From: Phenylobacterium sp.
GTDB lineage: Bacteria; Pseudomonadota; Alphaproteobacteria; Caulobacterales; Caulobacteraceae
DNA: 64,000 nucleotides
NCBI GenBank assembly: GCA_020401865.1
Contig: JADCAS010000008.1
Location: 37,039 to 101,038, forward strand
Direction of reading: 5' to 3'
Within the stretch, counting starts at the first letter, position 1. Each line of letters starts with the position of its first letter. A program made the translations under genes and the position numbers. Below are positions 16,988 to 26,415 of this stretch, one piece after another. Under the pieces are notes generated by a model. That model had not been told where the DNA came from and searched no databases. It was given only the letters and a program-made list of their open reading frames with translations.

Positions 16988-18397
16988 TTGATCCCGGTTC
17001 GCGGCTTCGAAGGCAAGACGGTCGCCGTCTTCGGGCTCGCCCGGACCGGACTTGCGGCCGCGCGCGCTCTCCTCGCCGGGGGCGCGGAGGTCGCCGTCTG
17101 GGACGAAAGGGCTCAGGGCCTGGCCGCCGCCCAGGCTGAGGGGCTGGAGATCGTGGACCTCTCGGTCGCCGAATGGTCCCGGTTTGACGCTCTCATGCTC
17201 TCGCCGGGCGTTCCCCTCACCCATCCCGAGCCCCACTGGACGGTCCGGAAGGCGCGGCAGGCCGGCGTCGAGATTCTCGGCGATATCGAACTCTTCGCAC
17301 GCACGGTGAACCTGGCGCCTGCGCACAAGCGGCCACGCATCGTCGCCATCACCGGCACCAACGGCAAGTCCACCACCACGGCCCTGGTCGGGCACCTCTG
17401 CGCCCAGGCCGGGCGGGACACCCGGGTCGGCGGCAATATCGGGGTCGGCGTCCTCGACCTGCCGGACATGCATGGCGGGGCGGTCTATGTCCTGGAGCTG
17501 TCGTCCTACCAGCTGGACCTGACCTCCAGCCTCAAGCCGGACGTAGCGATCCTTCTGAACATCTCTCCGGACCATCTCGACCGGCATGGGGGGATGGAGG
17601 GGTATGTCGCCGCCAAGCGCCGCATCCTGATGAACCAGGACCATGGCGACACCGCCGTGATCGGCGTCGATGACCCCTGGGGACAGAGACTGTGCACTGA
17701 GGTCACGGCCTCGAACCGCCGGACAATTGTTCCTGTATCCGCCTCCAAGGCCATCGGCCGGGGGGTCTACGCCTTGCAGGGGGTGCTGTACGACGCCACC
17801 GGCGACCGCGCCGTCCAGGTGGCCGACCTCAACCGGGCCCGCTCCCTTCCCGGGCGCCACAACTGGCAGAACGCCGCCGCCGCCTACGCCGCGGTCCGGG
17901 GCCTGGGCGCGCCGGCGTCAGAGATCGCTGAAGGCCTGCTCAGCTTCCCTGGCCTGGCGCACCGGATGGAGACGGTGGGCCATATCCGCGGCGTCCGCTT
18001 CGTCAATGACTCCAAGGCCACCAACAGCGACGCCGCCCGCCAGGCCCTGTCCAGCTATCCGAAGGTGTACTGGATCGCCGGCGGCCGGGCCAAGGATGGG
18101 GGGATCGACGCCCTTTCGGACCTGTTTCCACGGATCGAGCGCGCCTACCTGATCGGCGAGGCCGCAGGTGAGTTCGCCAAAACCCTCGAAGGACGGGCGC
18201 CCCACGTCAAATGCCTCGATCTGCGGGCCGCCGTCGCCCAGGCCTTCGCCGATGCTCAGGCCTCAGGGCAGGGCGGGGTCGTCCTTCTCTCTCCAGCCTG
18301 CGCCTCCTTCGACCAGTTCGAAGACTTTGAGGCGCGGGGCGAGGCCTTCCGGAGCGCAGTCGTTGCGCTGGCCGATACTGTGGCGGCGGGGGCCTGA
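16988..18397 (+). CDS. murD: UDP-MurNAc-L-Ala:D-Glu ligase MurD
   Basis: Cytoplasmic Mur ligase of 469 residues that adds D-glutamate. The N-terminal nucleotide-binding fold (VAVFGLARTGLAAARAL), the ATP loop TGTNGKSTTTALVGHL (about residue 122) and HRMETVGHIRGVRFVNDSKA with the carbamylated-lysine region are intact. The start is TTG at 16988; no in-frame ATG precedes the conserved N-terminus and GGGGAGGG lies just upstream. Confidence 0.95.
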   Translation: MIPVRGFEGKTVAVFGLARTGLAAARALLAGGAEVAVWDERAQGLAAAQAEGLEIVDLSVAEWSRFDALMLSPGVPLTHPEPHWTVRKARQAGVEILGDIELFARTVNLAPAHKRPRIVAITGTNGKSTTTALVGHLCAQAGRDTRVGGNIGVGVLDLPDMHGGAVYVLELSSYQLDLTSSLKPDVAILLNISPDHLDRHGGMEGYVAAKRRILMNQDHGDTAVIGVDDPWGQRLCTEVTASNRRTIVPVSASKAIGRGVYALQGVLYDATGDRAVQVADLNRARSLPGRHNWQNAAAAYAAVRGLGAPASEIAEGLLSFPGLAHRMETVGHIRGVRFVNDSKATNSDAARQALSSYPKVYWIAGGRAKDGGIDALSDLFPRIERAYLIGEAAGEFAKTLEGRAPHVKCLDLRAAVAQAFADAQASGQGGVVLLSPACASFDQFEDFEARGEAFRSAVVALADTVAAGA

Positions 18398-18401
18398 CCG
18401 C

Positions 18402-19547
18402 ATGAGCCAGAACCCGGCGCACCAGGCCTTCGCCCGCTCGGACCGGTCGCCGTTCGGCGTCTGGTGGTGGACCATGGACCGTTGGCTCCTCGGCGCCGTG
18501 GCGGCGCTGCTGGTTCTGGGAGTCCTGATGTCTTTCGCGGCGAGCCCGGCGGCGGCGGCGCGGATGGATCTGGGGGATCCCTTTCACTTCGCCCTGCGAC
18601 AGTGCGTCTTCGCCGCTGCGGGCGCCGCCATTCTCCTCGGGGCGTCTCTTCTCGACGACCGAGGGGTCCGCCGCACCGCCTTTTTCGTCTATCTCGCCGC
18701 CATTCTGATCATGGCGGCCCTGCCCTTCATCGGGCACAGCGCCAAGGGCGCGACACGCTGGCTCGACCTCGGCGGCTTCACCCTGCAGCCGTCCGAGTTC
18801 ATGAAGCCCGCCCTGATCGTGCTGGTCGCCTGGATGTTCGCCGAGGCGCAGAAGGGGCAGGGCGTTCCAGGGGTCACCATCGCCTTCGTGCTGTTCGGGA
18901 TTTCCGTCGCCCTCCTGCTGATCCAGCCGGATGTTGGACAGACCATCCTCATCTCCATCGCCTTCGGCGCCGCCTTCTGGATGGCGGGGGTGCCCATCTC
19001 CTGGGTCATGGGGCTGGGGGTCCTGTCGATTTCCGGCCTGGCCTCGACCTACTTTCTCTTCCCGCACGTGGCGAGCCGCGTGGATCGCTTCATCAACCCG
19101 GAGGCCGCCGACACCCACCAGGTGGACCGCGCTGCGGAGGCCATCGCCGCGGGGGGTCTTCTCGGCCGGGGGCCGGGCGAGGGCGTCATGAAGCGCCATG
19201 TCCCGGACCTCCACACCGACTTCATCTATTCGGTGGCGGCGGAGGAGTACGGGCTGATCTTCTCTCTCGCCCTGATCGCCCTCTTCGCCTTCCTGGTGAT
19301 CCGCGGGCTCTACAGAGCGCTGAAGCTGTCGGATCCCTTCCAGCAGGTGGCGGCGGCGGGGCTTTTCGTCCTGGTCGGCGAGCAGGTCCTGATCAACATC
19401 GCGGTCAACCTCAACCTCATCCCGACCAAGGGCATGACCCTCCCGTTCATCTCCTACGGGGGCTCGTCCATGCTGGCCATCTGTCTGACCCTCGGCTTCG
19501 CTCTCGCCCTGACCCGCCGCCGACCCGGGGCCTACGCCCAGGCTTGA
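18402..19547 (+). CDS. ftsW: septal peptidoglycan polymerase FtsW
   Basis: SEDS-family glycosyltransferase of 381 residues that polymerises lipid II at the septum with FtsI. About ten transmembrane helices are visible, with the loop ATRWLDLGGFTLQPSEF and the C-terminal signature LIPTKGMTLPFISYGGSS. The start at 18402 (MSQNPAHQAF) is four bases past the murD stop; the longer frame upstream is antisense-like noise inside murD. A 64-base gap to murG is the largest within the mraY-murB stretch. Confidence 0.95.
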   Translation: MSQNPAHQAFARSDRSPFGVWWWTMDRWLLGAVAALLVLGVLMSFAASPAAAARMDLGDPFHFALRQCVFAAAGAAILLGASLLDDRGVRRTAFFVYLAAILIMAALPFIGHSAKGATRWLDLGGFTLQPSEFMKPALIVLVAWMFAEAQKGQGVPGVTIAFVLFGISVALLLIQPDVGQTILISIAFGAAFWMAGVPISWVMGLGVLSISGLASTYFLFPHVASRVDRFINPEAADTHQVDRAAEAIAAGGLLGRGPGEGVMKRHVPDLHTDFIYSVAAEEYGLIFSLALIALFAFLVIRGLYRALKLSDPFQQVAAAGLFVLVGEQVLINIAVNLNLIPTKGMTLPFISYGGSSMLAICLTLGFALALTRRRPGAYAQA

Positions 19548-19611
19548 GACCGCCCCCGGACCCCGGTCCCGCCCCCTACCCAATCGCCAGGGACTCCCGT
19601 AAACCCCGCCC

Positions 19612-20718
19612 ATGCAGAAGATCGCCGTTGTCGCCGCCGGGGGAACCGGGGGCCACCTGTTTCCGGCCCAGGCCCTCGCCGAGGCGCTGATCGCCCGCGG
19701 CTGGCGGATCGTCCTGGCCAGCGACGAGCGGGTGGCCGCCCTGGCGGAGTCCTTTCCTGCAGAGCAGAGGATCGGCCTGTCGGCCCGCAGCTACCGCCCC
19801 GGCGACCTGATCGGCATGGCCCGCGCCGGCCTGGCCATCTTCGCCGGGGTGCTGCAGGCCCGGGCCGCCTTCCGCAAGATCCGGCCGGACGTGGTGGTCG
19901 GGTTCGGCGGCTACCCCTCGGCGCCGGGACTCCTGGCCGCCCTGACCCAGCACCGCCCGACCGTGCTGCACGAACAGAACGCGGTCATGGGCCGGGCCAA
20001 CCGGCGGCTTGCCGGGCGGGTCCGCGCGGTGGCCTGCGCCTTTCCGATCCTGCAGAAGGCGCCGCCCGGCGTGGCCGAGCGCGCTGTCGTGGTCGGCAAC
20101 CCCGTGCGGGCGGAGATCCGCGCCATCGCCGGGACGCCCTATTCGCCGCCTGGCGAGACGGGCCCCATCCGCCTGCTGATCACCGGCGGAAGCCAGGGCG
20201 CCCGCCTCCTGTCCGAGCTCATGCCGGCGGCCATCGCGGCCCTGCCGGAGGCGCTGCGTCTCCGGCTGGAGGTTCAGCAGCAAACCCGGCAGGAGAGCCT
20301 CGACCTCGCCCGCCGGACTTACGCCGACGCCAATGTGAAGGCCGAGATCGCACCCTTCTTCCGGGACATGGCGGGCCGGCTGAAGGCCGCCCACCTGGTG
20401 ATCGGCCGCTCGGGGGCCGGATCGGTCTGCGAGTTCGCCATCGCCGGTCGCCCCGCCATACTGGTCCCTCTCGCCGTCGCCCTCGACGACGACCAGGGCC
20501 AGAACGCCCGGGTGATGGCCGAGGCCGGGGGCGCGGTGGTCGCGCGGGAGGACCAGCTGACGGTCGAGACCATGTCCGCCGCCCTCGTCAAGTTGCTGGG
20601 AAACCCCGACCGGCTGGCCCGCATGGCGGCCGGCGCCGCCAGCCTGGCCCGGCCGGACGCTGCGGAGCGCCTCGCCGACCTTGTTGAAGCGGTGGCTGCG
20701 GAGGGACGCGGGCGATGA
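19612..20718 (+). CDS. murG: UDP-GlcNAc:lipid I N-acetylglucosaminyltransferase MurG
   Basis: Peripheral inner-membrane GT-B glycosyltransferase of 368 residues that converts lipid I to lipid II. The glycine-rich loop [17 protein letters not shown] lies at residues 10-26, and the C-domain loop [13 protein letters not shown] and [19 protein letters not shown] bind UDP-GlcNAc. It overlaps murC by four bases. Confidence 0.96.
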   Translation: MQKIAVVAAGGTGGHLFPAQALAEALIARGWRIVLASDERVAALAESFPAEQRIGLSARSYRPGDLIGMARAGLAIFAGVLQARAAFRKIRPDVVVGFGGYPSAPGLLAALTQHRPTVLHEQNAVMGRANRRLAGRVRAVACAFPILQKAPPGVAERAVVVGNPVRAEIRAIAGTPYSPPGETGPIRLLITGGSQGARLLSELMPAAIAALPEALRLRLEVQQQTRQESLDLARRTYADANVKAEIAPFFRDMAGRLKAAHLVIGRSGAGSVCEFAIAGRPAILVPLAVALDDDQGQNARVMAEAGGAVVAREDQLTVETMSAALVKLLGNPDRLARMAAGAASLARPDAAERLADLVEAVAAEGRGR

Positions 20719-22130
20719 ACCGGCGCAGGCCCACCCCCTTCGATCTGGGGCCGGTCCACTTCGTGGGTATTGGCGGCATCGGCATGAGCGGCATCGCCGA
20801 GATCATGCTGCGGGTCGGCTATACGGTGCAGGGGTCCGACGCCCGCGCCAGCGCCAACACCGAGCGGCTGGAAAAGCTGGGGGCCCGCATCTTCATCGGG
20901 CAGGACCCGCGGAACGTCGAGGGGGCCTCCGCGGTGGTCTACTCCACGGCCATCCGGCCCGAGAATCCCGAGCTGGTGGAGGCGCGCGCCCGCCGCCTGC
21001 CCCTCGTCCGGCGGGCCGAAATGCTGGCCGAGCTGATGCGCCTGCAGTTCTCGGTGGCCGTCGGCGGCACGCACGGAAAGACGACCACCACCTCCATGAT
21101 CGCCGCCCTGCTCGATGCGGGCGGCCTGGATCCGACGGTGATCAACGGGGGGATCATCAACGCCTACGGCGCCAACGCCAAGGTGGGCCAGGGCGACTGG
21201 ATGGTGGTGGAGGCCGACGAGTCCGACGGCACCTTCCTCAAGCTGCGCGCCACCTGCGCCGTGGTCACCAACATCGACCCGGAACACCTGGACCACTATG
21301 GCTCCTTTGACGCCGTCCGGCGCGCCTTCCGGGAGTTCGTCGAGAGCACGCCCTTCTACGGCTTCGCCGCGGTCTGCACCGACCATCCCGAGGTCCAGGC
21401 CATGGCCGCGCGGGTCGAAAACCGGCGCCTGGTCACCTACGGTGTGAACCCCCAGGCCGAGGTCCGCGCCGAGCGGATCGAGATGGGAGCAGATGGCTCG
21501 CGCTTCGATGCCGTGATCCGGCCCCATGGCGGCCCGGCCCACCGGTGCGAGGGCCTGCACCTGCCTATGGCGGGTCACCACAATGTCCTGAACGCCCTGG
21601 CGGCCATCGCCGTGGCGCGGGAGCTGGGGGTGGGTGAGGCCGAGGTGCGCAAGGGTCTCGCCGGCTTTGGCGGCGTCCGCCGGCGGTTCACCACCACGGG
21701 CGTCGCCGGCGGCGTTCGCATCATCGACGACTACGGGCATCATCCCGTGGAGATCGCCGCCGTCCTGAAGGCGGCCCGGGCCGTCACCCCAGGCCGGGTC
21801 GTGGCGGTGGTCCAGCCGCACCGCTATTCGCGGCTGAGGGATCTCTTCCAGGACTTCTGCTCCTGCTTCAACGACGCGGACACGGTGATCGTCTCGGACG
21901 TCTACGCCGCCGGCGAGGCGCCCCTGCCGGGCGCGAGCCGGGACGACCTGGTGGAGGGCCTGAAGCGGCACGGGCACCGTCGTGTCCTGCCCCTTTCCGG
22001 TCCGGACGCCCTGGCCGCGCTGGTGAAGGCGGAGACCACGTCCGGCGACCTGGTGGTCTGCCTGGGCGCCGGGGACATCACCGCGTGGGCCTATGCCCTG
22101 CCGGGCCAGCTTGAGGCGCTCTCCAGGTGA
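20715..22130 (+). CDS. murC: UDP-MurNAc:L-alanine ligase MurC
   Basis: First Mur ligase of the stem-peptide pathway, 471 residues. The N-terminal [18 protein letters not shown], the ATP loop [16 protein letters not shown] (about residue 120) and [19 protein letters not shown] are diagnostic. Four-base overlaps with both murG and murB suggest coupled translation. Confidence 0.97.
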   Translation: MNRRRPTPFDLGPVHFVGIGGIGMSGIAEIMLRVGYTVQGSDARASANTERLEKLGARIFIGQDPRNVEGASAVVYSTAIRPENPELVEARARRLPLVRRAEMLAELMRLQFSVAVGGTHGKTTTTSMIAALLDAGGLDPTVINGGIINAYGANAKVGQGDWMVVEADESDGTFLKLRATCAVVTNIDPEHLDHYGSFDAVRRAFREFVESTPFYGFAAVCTDHPEVQAMAARVENRRLVTYGVNPQAEVRAERIEMGADGSRFDAVIRPHGGPAHRCEGLHLPMAGHHNVLNALAAIAVARELGVGEAEVRKGLAGFGGVRRRFTTTGVAGGVRIIDDYGHHPVEIAAVLKAARAVTPGRVVAVVQPHRYSRLRDLFQDFCSCFNDADTVIVSDVYAAGEAPLPGASRDDLVEGLKRHGHRRVLPLSGPDALAALVKAETTSGDLVVCLGAGDITAWAYALPGQLEALSR

Positions 22131-23071
22131 ACTGGCGGGAGCGCCTTCCCGCCGTGCGCGGACGTCTGCTTCAGGACGAGCCCCTGGCGCCCTTCACCTG
22201 GCTCCGGGTGGGCGGCCCCGCGGACGTTCTTTTCCTGCCGGCGGACGAGGCGGATCTCTCGGCCTTCTTGTCGGCCCTGGACCCGGCAGTGCCCGTCACG
22301 CCCCTGGGCGTGGGGTCCAACACCCTCGTCCGCGACGGCGGGGTGGAAGGGGTGGTGATCCGCCTGGCCGGCCGCCCCTTCGCCCGGATCGAAAGGATCG
22401 GGGAGCGGCGCATCCTGGCCGGCGCCGGCGCCCTCGACGCTCAGCTGGCCCGGGAGGCCGCCGCTGCGGGGCTGGCGGGCCTTGAGTTCTACCGGGGTGT
22501 GCCGGGCTCGGTGGGCGGGGCCCTGGTCATGAACGCAGGCTGCTACGGCGCGGAGACGGCGGATGTTCTGGTCGAGGCCCGGGCGGTCTGCCGCGACGGA
22601 CGGATCCTCACCATCCCGGCGTCTGAGATGGGCTTCAGCTACCGCCGCTGCGGCCGGGCCGCCGACGGCGACCTGATCTTCACGGCGGGCCTGTTCGAGG
22701 GTCGGCCCGACGACCCGGCGGCCATCACCGCCCGGATGGATGAAATCACCGCCCGGCGCGAGGCCAGCCAGCCGATCCGCGAGAAGACCGGCGGCTCCAC
22801 CTTCAAGAACCCCGAGGGTCACTCCGCCTGGCGACTCGTGGACGAGGCCGGCTGGCGCGGGCGGTCTTTCGGCGGGGCCATGTTCTCGCCCCAGCACGCC
22901 AACTTCCTGATCAATACCGGCGAGGCGACGGCGGCGGACCTGGAGGGGTTGGGCGAGAAGGTGAGGGCGGAGGTCGAGGCCCGGACAGGAATTCGCCTCG
23001 ACTGGGAGATCCGCCGGATCGGTCGCTCGGGTCCCGTCGTTCGAAAGGAATTCACTCATGTCGGACCCTGA
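22127..23071 (+). CDS. murB: UDP-N-acetylenolpyruvoylglucosamine reductase MurB
   Basis: FAD- and NADPH-dependent enzyme of 314 residues that reduces the enolpyruvyl group to give UDP-MurNAc. FAD-binding signatures [20 protein letters not shown] and [20 protein letters not shown] are present, as is the catalytic serine in [20 protein letters not shown]. Length fits type IIa MurB. Its end overlaps the ddl start by 14 bases. Confidence 0.96.
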   Translation: MNWRERLPAVRGRLLQDEPLAPFTWLRVGGPADVLFLPADEADLSAFLSALDPAVPVTPLGVGSNTLVRDGGVEGVVIRLAGRPFARIERIGERRILAGAGALDAQLAREAAAAGLAGLEFYRGVPGSVGGALVMNAGCYGAETADVLVEARAVCRDGRILTIPASEMGFSYRRCGRAADGDLIFTAGLFEGRPDDPAAITARMDEITARREASQPIREKTGGSTFKNPEGHSAWRLVDEAGWRGRSFGGAMFSPQHANFLINTGEATAADLEGLGEKVRAEVEARTGIRLDWEIRRIGRSGPVVRKEFTHVGP

Positions 23072-24017
23072 CAGCCGCCCCCTGGCCGGGCGCCATGTCG
23101 CCGTCCTGCTGGGCGGCCTGTCAACGGAACGGGAGGTGAGCCTGGTCTCCGGCGCCGCCTGTGCTGACGCCCTGGAGCGGCTGGGCGCGCAGGTCAGCCG
23201 CGTCGACGCCGGCCGCGACCTGGCGCAGGTTCTCTCCCGGCTGAAGCCCGACGTCTGCTTCAACGCCCTGCATGGCGTCTGGGGCGAGGACGGCTGCGTC
23301 CAGGGCGTGCTGGAGACCTTGGGCCTGCCCTACACCCATTCCGGCGTCCTGGCCTCGGCTCTCGCCATGGACAAGACCCGGGCCAAGGCCGTGCTGGCGG
23401 CGGCCGGCGTCACCGTGCCCGGAGGCGGTCTGTATGACCGGCATGAAGCCGCCGCAGGCCATGTCCTGCCGCTGCCCTACGTGATCAAGCCCAACGCCGA
23501 GGGCTCCTCGGTCGGCGTCTTCATCGTCGAGGCCGGCGCCAATTCGCCCCCTGAAGCGATTGCCTCCGAGGCGTGGTCGCTGGGCGACCAGGTCCTGGTC
23601 GAACCCTACATCCCCGGCCTGGAGCTCGCTGTCGGGGTGATGGACGGCCGCGCCATGATGGTCACCGAGATCGTCCCGGCGACCGGGTTCTACGACTACG
23701 CGGCCAAGTACGCGGAGGGCGGATCGCTTCATATTCTGCCGGCCCGGATTCCCGCTGAGGCGACCGAGCGCGCCTTGCGGATGGCCGAGGCTGCGCACGC
23801 CGCCCTGGGGTGTGCGGGCGTGACCCGTTCCGATCTTCGTTATGACGACGTTAACGACATTCTGGTTCTCCTTGAGGTGAACACGCAGCCCGGTATGACG
23901 CCGACCTCACTCGTCCCCGAGCAGGCCGCCGCGATGGGTGTGATGTTCGACCAACTGGTGCTCTGGATGACGGAGGACGCCCATGCCCGCGGCCATGCGG
24001 GGAGGATCGTCGGCTAG
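23058..24017 (+). CDS. ddl: D-alanine--D-alanine ligase
   Basis: ATP-grasp enzyme of 319 residues that makes the D-Ala-D-Ala dipeptide used by MurF. The glycine-rich N-terminus [19 protein letters not shown], the specificity region [20 protein letters not shown] and the metal-binding end [20 protein letters not shown] are intact. The ATG lies inside the end of murB, and the end of ddl contains the ftsQ ribosome binding site and start (35-base overlap). Confidence 0.95.
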   Translation: MSDPDSRPLAGRHVAVLLGGLSTEREVSLVSGAACADALERLGAQVSRVDAGRDLAQVLSRLKPDVCFNALHGVWGEDGCVQGVLETLGLPYTHSGVLASALAMDKTRAKAVLAAAGVTVPGGGLYDRHEAAAGHVLPLPYVIKPNAEGSSVGVFIVEAGANSPPEAIASEAWSLGDQVLVEPYIPGLELAVGVMDGRAMMVTEIVPATGFYDYAAKYAEGGSLHILPARIPAEATERALRMAEAAHAALGCAGVTRSDLRYDDVNDILVLLEVNTQPGMTPTSLVPEQAAAMGVMFDQLVLWMTEDAHARGHAGRIVG

Positions 24018-24870
24018 GCCGACCGGACAGGGCGCGGCGCAGGCCGCAGCCCGGACCCGGGCGGCTGCGCCGGAAGGCGGGCTTTCCGCCCCGGCCATCC
24101 TCCTGGCGGCGCTCGGCGTGCTCCTGGCGGCCCTCGTGGTCATCCTCGCAACAGGCGAGCGGGGCGCCCGCCTGGCCGCCACAATCAGCGCCGACGTCAA
24201 TTCCCGCCTCGCCGCCGCCGGCTTCCGCCTTGCGGCGGTCAGGGTGAAGGGCGCCTCGCCCCTGGCCACCGCCGACATCCTCAGGGCCGCCGGCCTCTAC
24301 AAGGACCAGCCGCTGGCGGGCCTGGACCTTGACGATGTCCGCCGGCGGATCGAGTCGGTCGGCTGGGTGGACGACGTGCGGGTGGTGCGGCTGTTGCCGG
24401 ACACCCTGTTGATCCAGGTCGTGGAGCGGCGTCAGCTCGCCGTCTGGCAGGTGGATGGCCGCCGGCAGGTCATCGACGTCCGCGGCGCGCCCATTCCCGA
24501 GGCCGACCCGGCCAGCTTTTCCCGGCTGCCTCTTGTGGTGGGACCCGGCGCCAATGTGGGCGCAGCAGACCTCCTGCTCGAACTGAGCCGCCGTCCGGCG
24601 GTCATGTCCCAGGTCGAGGCCTTGGTCCGTGTGGACCAGCGCCGCTGGGACCTCAGGCTCAGGTCCGGCGGCGTCATTCAGCTTCCCGCCGAAGGCGAGG
24701 CCGCCGCCCTGCGCCGGCTGGACGAACTCGACCGCGCCTCCGGTCTGATGAGGATAGGTTTCGACCGTCTGGACCTTCGGGTTCCGGAGGTGGTGGCGGT
24801 GCGGCCGCGGTCGGGAGTTACGAGCCCGGCTGCGGAGCCCGAGGCTCCGGAGGCGGCGGCAAGGGGATGA
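23983..24870 (+). CDS. ftsQ: cell division protein FtsQ
   Basis: Bitopic divisome scaffold of 295 residues. An alanine/arginine-rich cytoplasmic tail precedes a transmembrane helix (about residues 36-58), a POTRA domain ([20 protein letters not shown] through [14 protein letters not shown]) and the beta domain that binds FtsL/FtsB. The ATG at 23983 has GGAGG six bases upstream, which supports this start even though it overlaps ddl by 35 bases. The ftsA gene follows after 13 bases. Confidence 0.92.
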   Translation: MPAAMRGGSSARPTGQGAAQAAARTRAAAPEGGLSAPAILLAALGVLLAALVVILATGERGARLAATISADVNSRLAAAGFRLAAVRVKGASPLATADILRAAGLYKDQPLAGLDLDDVRRRIESVGWVDDVRVVRLLPDTLLIQVVERRQLAVWQVDGRRQVIDVRGAPIPEADPASFSRLPLVVGPGANVGAADLLLELSRRPAVMSQVEALVRVDQRRWDLRLRSGGVIQLPAEGEAAALRRLDELDRASGLMRIGFDRLDLRVPEVVAVRPRSGVTSPAAEPEAPEAAARG

Positions 24871-24883
24871 TTGGGGGTGTCTG

Positions 24884-26209
24884 GTGACCATGCTTGAAGC
24901 GAGTCGGGAGTCCCGGGACGGATTGAAGGTGGCGCTGGGCCGACCCCAGGTGACCGCCGCAGTCGACCTGGGCGCCAGCAAGGTCGCCTGCTTCATCATG
25001 AAACCGGACGGCGTGAGGCGGGTGGACCGAACCCTCACCGCTTCCGGAGTGGCCCATGTCCAGTCCCGGGGCGTACGCAACGGCGCCATCATCAATATCG
25101 ACGAGGCCTCCGAGGCGGTGGCGCAGGCGGTGGAGCGCGCCGAGAGCATGGCCGAGGTCCGGGTGCAGGGGGTGACCGTCACCACCGCGGGCGGACAGCT
25201 GGCGGGCCGGCGTGTCGCCGGCAGGGTTTCCCTCGGCGCCCGACCGATTTCCGACGAGGATCTCGCCCGGGCGATCCGTTCGGCCATGGCCCAGCTCAAG
25301 CTGCAGGACCGCAAGGCCATCCACATTCTGCCCGTGTCCTGGTCCGTCGACGCCCAGGCGGGCATCCGCGATCCGCGCCAGATGTTCGGCCGCGCCCTCG
25401 GGGTGGAGCTCCTGGTGGTGACCATCGCCGAGGCCGCCTACCGGGTCCTGGCGACCTGCGTCGAGCGGGCCCACCTGACCTTCGAGGGCGTCGCCGCAGC
25501 GCCCTTCGTCTCAGCCCTCGCCGCCCTTGAGGAAGACGAGATGGATCTGGGCGCGGTCTGCATCGACATGGGGGGCGGATCCACCTCCGCAGCCGTCTTT
25601 GCGGGCGGCAGCCTGGTGCACGTGGAGACTGTCCCGGTGGGCGGGCAGCACGTGACCTCCGACATCGCTCGGGGCCTTTCCACCTCCTGGGCCGGCGCCG
25701 AGCGCATCAAGAGCCTTCACGGCTCGGCCATCGCCTCGGCCAACGAGGACAAGGAAATGATCGAGGCGCCGCCCCGCGGGGACGATCCCGGCGCCGGGCC
25801 GGTCATCGCGCCCCGGTCCCTTCTGAAGGGCATCATCGCCCCCCGCGTCGAGGAGACCCTGGAGCTGCTCCGCGATCGTTTGAAGGCGTCGGGCGTTCCC
25901 GTCGAGCCGGGCGCCGGCCTGATCCTGACCGGCGGCGCCAGCCAGCTGGCCGGGGTTCGCGAGGTGGCCCTGCGGGTCTTCGACCGGCCGGTTCGCCTTG
26001 GTCGCCCACGCCGGGTCCCGCACCTGGCGGACGCGGCCTCCGGACCGGCCTTCTGCGCCGCCGCCGGGGTTCTGCAGCGGGCCGCCTTCGGTCCCCGGGA
26101 GGCGGTTCCGGCCCGAGCCCTGGTCAATTTCGGCGTTCGCCGGGAGCCCTTGGACGCCCGGACGAATCCCGTGATCCGCGCGGCGGTCTGGCTTCGCGAC
26201 AATCTCTGA
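24884..26209 (+). CDS. ftsA: cell division protein FtsA
   Basis: Actin-like ATPase of 441 residues that tethers FtsZ to the membrane. Phosphate-binding motifs AAVDLGASKVACFIMK and CIDMGGGSTSAAVF are visible. The C-terminus VIRAAVWLRDNL is the amphipathic membrane-targeting helix. GTG at 24884 has GGGGG about five bases upstream; an ATG two codons later is an alternative. A 13-base sequence at the ftsA stop is repeated in the ftsZ promoter region. Confidence 0.95.
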   Translation: MTMLEASRESRDGLKVALGRPQVTAAVDLGASKVACFIMKPDGVRRVDRTLTASGVAHVQSRGVRNGAIINIDEASEAVAQAVERAESMAEVRVQGVTVTTAGGQLAGRRVAGRVSLGARPISDEDLARAIRSAMAQLKLQDRKAIHILPVSWSVDAQAGIRDPRQMFGRALGVELLVVTIAEAAYRVLATCVERAHLTFEGVAAAPFVSALAALEEDEMDLGAVCIDMGGGSTSAAVFAGGSLVHVETVPVGGQHVTSDIARGLSTSWAGAERIKSLHGSAIASANEDKEMIEAPPRGDDPGAGPVIAPRSLLKGIIAPRVEETLELLRDRLKASGVPVEPGAGLILTGGASQLAGVREVALRVFDRPVRLGRPRRVPHLADAASGPAFCAAAGVLQRAAFGPREAVPARALVNFGVRREPLDARTNPVIRAAVWLRDNL

Positions 26210-26220
26210 GCCTCCGACTC
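26208..26220 (+). repeat. 13-bp direct repeat with GANTC site, copy 1
   Basis: GAGCCTCCGACTC at the ftsA stop is repeated exactly at 26281-26293, 73 bases later. Both copies end with GACTC, a GANTC target of the cell-cycle methyltransferase CcrM. See the ftsZ promoter entry. Confidence 0.7.
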
Positions 26221-26280
26221 TCCCCTGTGCGTCGTCAAACCGTCGATTTTGTGCACAGGAAAGCACGTCCTAGCCTCGAC

Positions 26281-26293
26281 GAGCCTCCGACTC
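26281..26293 (+). repeat. 13-bp direct repeat with GANTC site, copy 2
   Basis: Second exact copy of GAGCCTCCGACTC, placed 11 bases before the CtrA box of ftsZ. Its GACTC could be the methylation-responsive site read by GcrA, as known for ftsZ in Caulobacter crescentus. Confidence 0.7.
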
Positions 26294-26304
26294 GGGCTAA
26301 GCCA

Positions 26305-26319
26305 TTAACCCCGAATTAA
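26305..26319 (+). promoter_or_regulatory. CtrA box in the ftsZ promoter region
   Basis: A perfect TTAA-N7-TTAA sits at 26305-26308 and 26316-26319, with a further TTAA half-site at 26337-26340, in the ftsA-ftsZ gap. In Caulobacter crescentus CtrA represses ftsZ in swarmer cells, so the same control is expected here. The transcription start itself cannot be placed. Confidence 0.8.
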
Positions 26320-26415
26320 GGGCGTCAGGGGCACCATTAACCCTGTCGTCGGACCGGTTCGTCTGGGTTTGCCAGCGTGAATCCGGTCAACCTGACGGAG
26401 CACGCGAGGGGTCTC

